From: Mesorhizobium tianshanense
GTDB taxonomy: Bacteria > Pseudomonadota > Alphaproteobacteria > Rhizobiales > Rhizobiaceae
Assembly (NCBI RefSeq): GCF_007830515.1
Contig: NZ_VLKT01000030.1
Span: 32,595-96,594 of the forward strand
Direction of reading: 5' to 3'
Length of the DNA stretch: 64,000 bases
The translations under genes were made by a program, and so were the position numbers. Below the pieces are notes generated by a model. That model saw only the letters and a list, made by a program, of their open reading frames with translations. It did not search any database and was not told the DNA's origin. Shown here one piece after another: positions 62,593 through 64,000 of this stretch; the first letter of the stretch is position 1; each line of letters begins with the position of its first letter.

Positions 62593-62610
62593 GAGGCTTG
62601 GAGGCCTCCT

Positions 62611-63633
62611 GTGAACCTCAAACAGCTCTCCCACATGCTGGCGCTTTCGCAGACAACGGTAAGCCGCGCGCTGAACGGCTACCCGGAGGTCAACGAGGAA
62701 ACGCGCCGGCGGGTGATCGACGCCGCCAAGCGCCACGGCTACCGCCCCAACCCGAGCGCGCGCCGGCTGGCGACCGGCAAGACCGGGATGATTGGCTATG
62801 TCTTGCCGACCGGGACGGCCGTCGACATCGACCCGCATTTCGTCGAATTCCTGTCCGGCCTCGGCGACTACGCCCGTTCGCACGAACTCGACCTGGTGCT
62901 GTCCCCGGCCGATGCCGACGACCAGGAGACCACCTACCGGCGTATCGTCGCCAACCGGCAGGTCGACGCTGTCTACATCTCCTCGCCAAGGCCCGCCGAT
63001 CGGCGGGTGGCGCTGGTCAGCACGCTCGGCATCCCCTTCATCGTCCATGGCCGCAGCGAAGGCCTCGATTTCGACTACCCCTTCACCGACATCGACAATG
63101 AGGGCGCCTTCCATGAGGCTGCCCGGCTGCTCATCCAGCTCGGTCACCGGCGGCTGGCGCTGATCAACGGCGACGACCGCGAGACCTTCGCCATTCACCG
63201 CGAGCGCGGCGTGCGCCGGGCACTGGCGGCGAGCGGTCTGGAGCTTGGCGAGGGCCATGTCTGTTCCCTGGCCATGACCGAGGAGAACGGCTATCGCGCC
63301 GCCAGGCGGCTGCTCGAGCGCAGCGATGCGCCGACCGCCATCGCCTGCTCCAGCCTGATCATGGCGCTCGGCGTCGTGCGCGCGGTGCGCGACCTTGGCC
63401 TGACCATTCCGAGCGACCTGTCGCTGATCGCCCATGACGATGTCTTCCCCTGGCTGAAGCCGGAGAATTTCTCGGTGCCGCTGTCGACGACGCGCTCGTC
63501 GATCCGCCTGGCCGGCGCACGCGTCGCCGAACGGCTGGCGGCGCGGATCTCCGGCCTGGAGGAGGGCGCCCGCGGCGAGGTCTGGCCGGTCGACCTGGTG
63601 ATCAGGGGGTCGGTCGCCGGCGCGCCTGGCTAA
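62611..63633 (+). CDS. aglR: LacI-family repressor AglR
   Basis: The 340-residue regulator has the LacI helix-turn-helix at the extreme N-terminus (MNLKQLSHMLALSQTTVSRA, then LNGYPEVNEETRRRV) followed by the periplasmic-binding-like sugar domain. The start is GTG at 62611 following a GGAGG ribosome site. It is divergent from the agl operon and should repress it until alpha-glucosides appear. Confidence 0.92.
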   Translation: MNLKQLSHMLALSQTTVSRALNGYPEVNEETRRRVIDAAKRHGYRPNPSARRLATGKTGMIGYVLPTGTAVDIDPHFVEFLSGLGDYARSHELDLVLSPADADDQETTYRRIVANRQVDAVYISSPRPADRRVALVSTLGIPFIVHGRSEGLDFDYPFTDIDNEGAFHEAARLLIQLGHRRLALINGDDRETFAIHRERGVRRALAASGLELGEGHVCSLAMTEENGYRAARRLLERSDAPTAIACSSLIMALGVVRAVRDLGLTIPSDLSLIAHDDVFPWLKPENFSVPLSTTRSSIRLAGARVAERLAARISGLEEGARGEVWPVDLVIRGSVAGAPG

Positions 63634-63675
63634 GTATCAACCCAATCACTCTGAACGACTGAATTCGACCGATTG

Positions 63676-63690
63676 TGTTGAAGAAGTCGG
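63676..63690. mobile_element. Putative IS left end
   Basis: TGTTGAAGAAGTCGG resembles the terminal inverted repeats seen in IS1182-like elements and lies 65 bases outside the transposase stop. The matching right end is outside the window, so the boundary is provisional. Confidence 0.45.
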
Positions 63691-63754
63691 TGATTAAGCC
63701 GGGCGTTCTTTTCGCCGCGACGAGTTGCGATTGGGTCGAGGCGGCCTCCTTGCC

Positions 63755-64000
63755 CTAAGTGGCTGGGATTGGCGTCCGGGTAGTGCAGATCTTGGCCAAT
63801 TTCCTGAGGTTCTGGGCGATGGCTGCGAGGTGGAACTCATCGCGGGCACCACAGGGGCCGCGCAATCGCAGTCTGTCGAGCTTCAGGATGCGCTTGAGGT
63901 GCGCGAACAGCATCTCCACCTTCTTCCGTTGATAGCGTGAGGTTTGGTAGGCGTCGGTCTTGGCGATGTCGCGGGCCATGTCGCGCGCACCCTCATAGAT
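63755..64000 (-). CDS. IS1182-like transposase, C-terminal part (runs off window)
   Basis: The frame is open across the window edge on the minus strand and ends at 63755. It contains QRKKVEMLFAHLKRILKL followed by RLRGPCGARDEFHLAAIAQNLRKLAK, the C-terminal block of IS1182-type DDE transposases, including the catalytic Glu region. Only about 81 residues are visible, so intactness cannot be judged. Confidence 0.82.
   Translation of the reverse strand: MYEGARDMARDIAKTDAYQTSRYQRKKVEMLFAHLKRILKLDRLRLRGPCGARDEFHLAAIAQNLRKLAKICTTRTPIPAT

Larger units (their letters stand above)
62249..62610. promoter_or_regulatory. aglE-aglR divergent control region
   Basis: 362 bases lie between the divergent starts. 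Two AAAGCGCTTT palindromes, at 62362-62371 and 62583-62592, flank the region. No other gene is seen. Promoters for both directions must be here, but I cannot assign -35/-10 boxes with confidence. Confidence 0.75.

Overview
The window is chromosomal DNA of an alphaproteobacterium of the Rhizobiales, most likely Mesorhizobium. The evidence is the high GC content, the gene order trpF-trpB-trpA-accD-folC, a rhizobial-type DivL pseudokinase, addB-addA next to trxA, the aglEFGAK alpha-glucoside operon with divergent aglR, and two tandem DUF680 genes, a small secreted family that I associate with Mesorhizobium. Coding density is high and nearly every gene looks intact. No rRNA, tRNA or CRISPR array was seen.

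Layout. 0-12.6 kb (+): the end of ahcY; the cell-cycle pseudokinase divL; a tsaE-amgK fusion with murU (tRNA t6A modification and peptidoglycan sugar recycling); addB-addA (recombinational repair); trxA; a cupin. 12.6-18.3 kb (-): the trpF-trpB-trpA-accD-folC operon, ending in a glyoxalase-fold gene. 18.3-22.5 kb: small unknown genes, a YgjP-type metallopeptidase, a DUF2852 membrane protein, a BenE-type transporter and an alpha/beta hydrolase. 22.7-29.4 kb (+): translation genes infC (ATT start), rpmI-rplT and pheS-pheT, with a GFA-family gene inserted between pheS and pheT. 29.5-33.6 kb (+): cytochrome b561, YceI, an oxidoreductase and an FAD-dependent dehydrogenase. 33.6-42.4 kb: a quaternary-amine block of hydrolase, enoyl-CoA hydratase, NDP-forming acyl-CoA ligase, acyl-CoA dehydrogenase, carnitine 3-dehydrogenase, HD-domain protein and dehydrocarnitine-cleavage (BKACE) enzyme, opposed by a CdhR-like activator. 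42.4-47 kb: xylA, xylB, a SnoaL-like gene and a LysE exporter. 47-52 kb: an L,D-transpeptidase, a PPi-type phosphofructokinase, an MBL hydrolase, and a molybdopterin oxidoreductase with a flavin reductase. 51.7-54.4 kb (-): gbcA-gbcB, a Rieske-type glycine betaine demethylase system behind a clear cobalamin riboswitch. 54.9-55.6 kb: the two DUF680 genes. 55.7-63.6 kb: the agl operon and its regulator. After 63.67 kb an IS1182-like insertion sequence begins and runs off the window.

How it fits together. The carnitine block should turn gamma-butyrobetaine or carnitine into acetoacetate and betainyl-CoA, and then glycine betaine. GbcAB, 12 kb away, would demethylate that betaine. The two most interesting signals are in this pathway. 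One is the B12 riboswitch in front of gbcAB. The other is an HD-domain protein in the carnitine operon whose residues resemble PhnZ/TmpB mixed-valent di-iron oxygenases. A family of long dispersed palindromes (17.5, 23.3, 24.5, 31.9 and 55.2 kb) decorates intergenic spaces, including positions inside the trp and rpmI-rplT operons.
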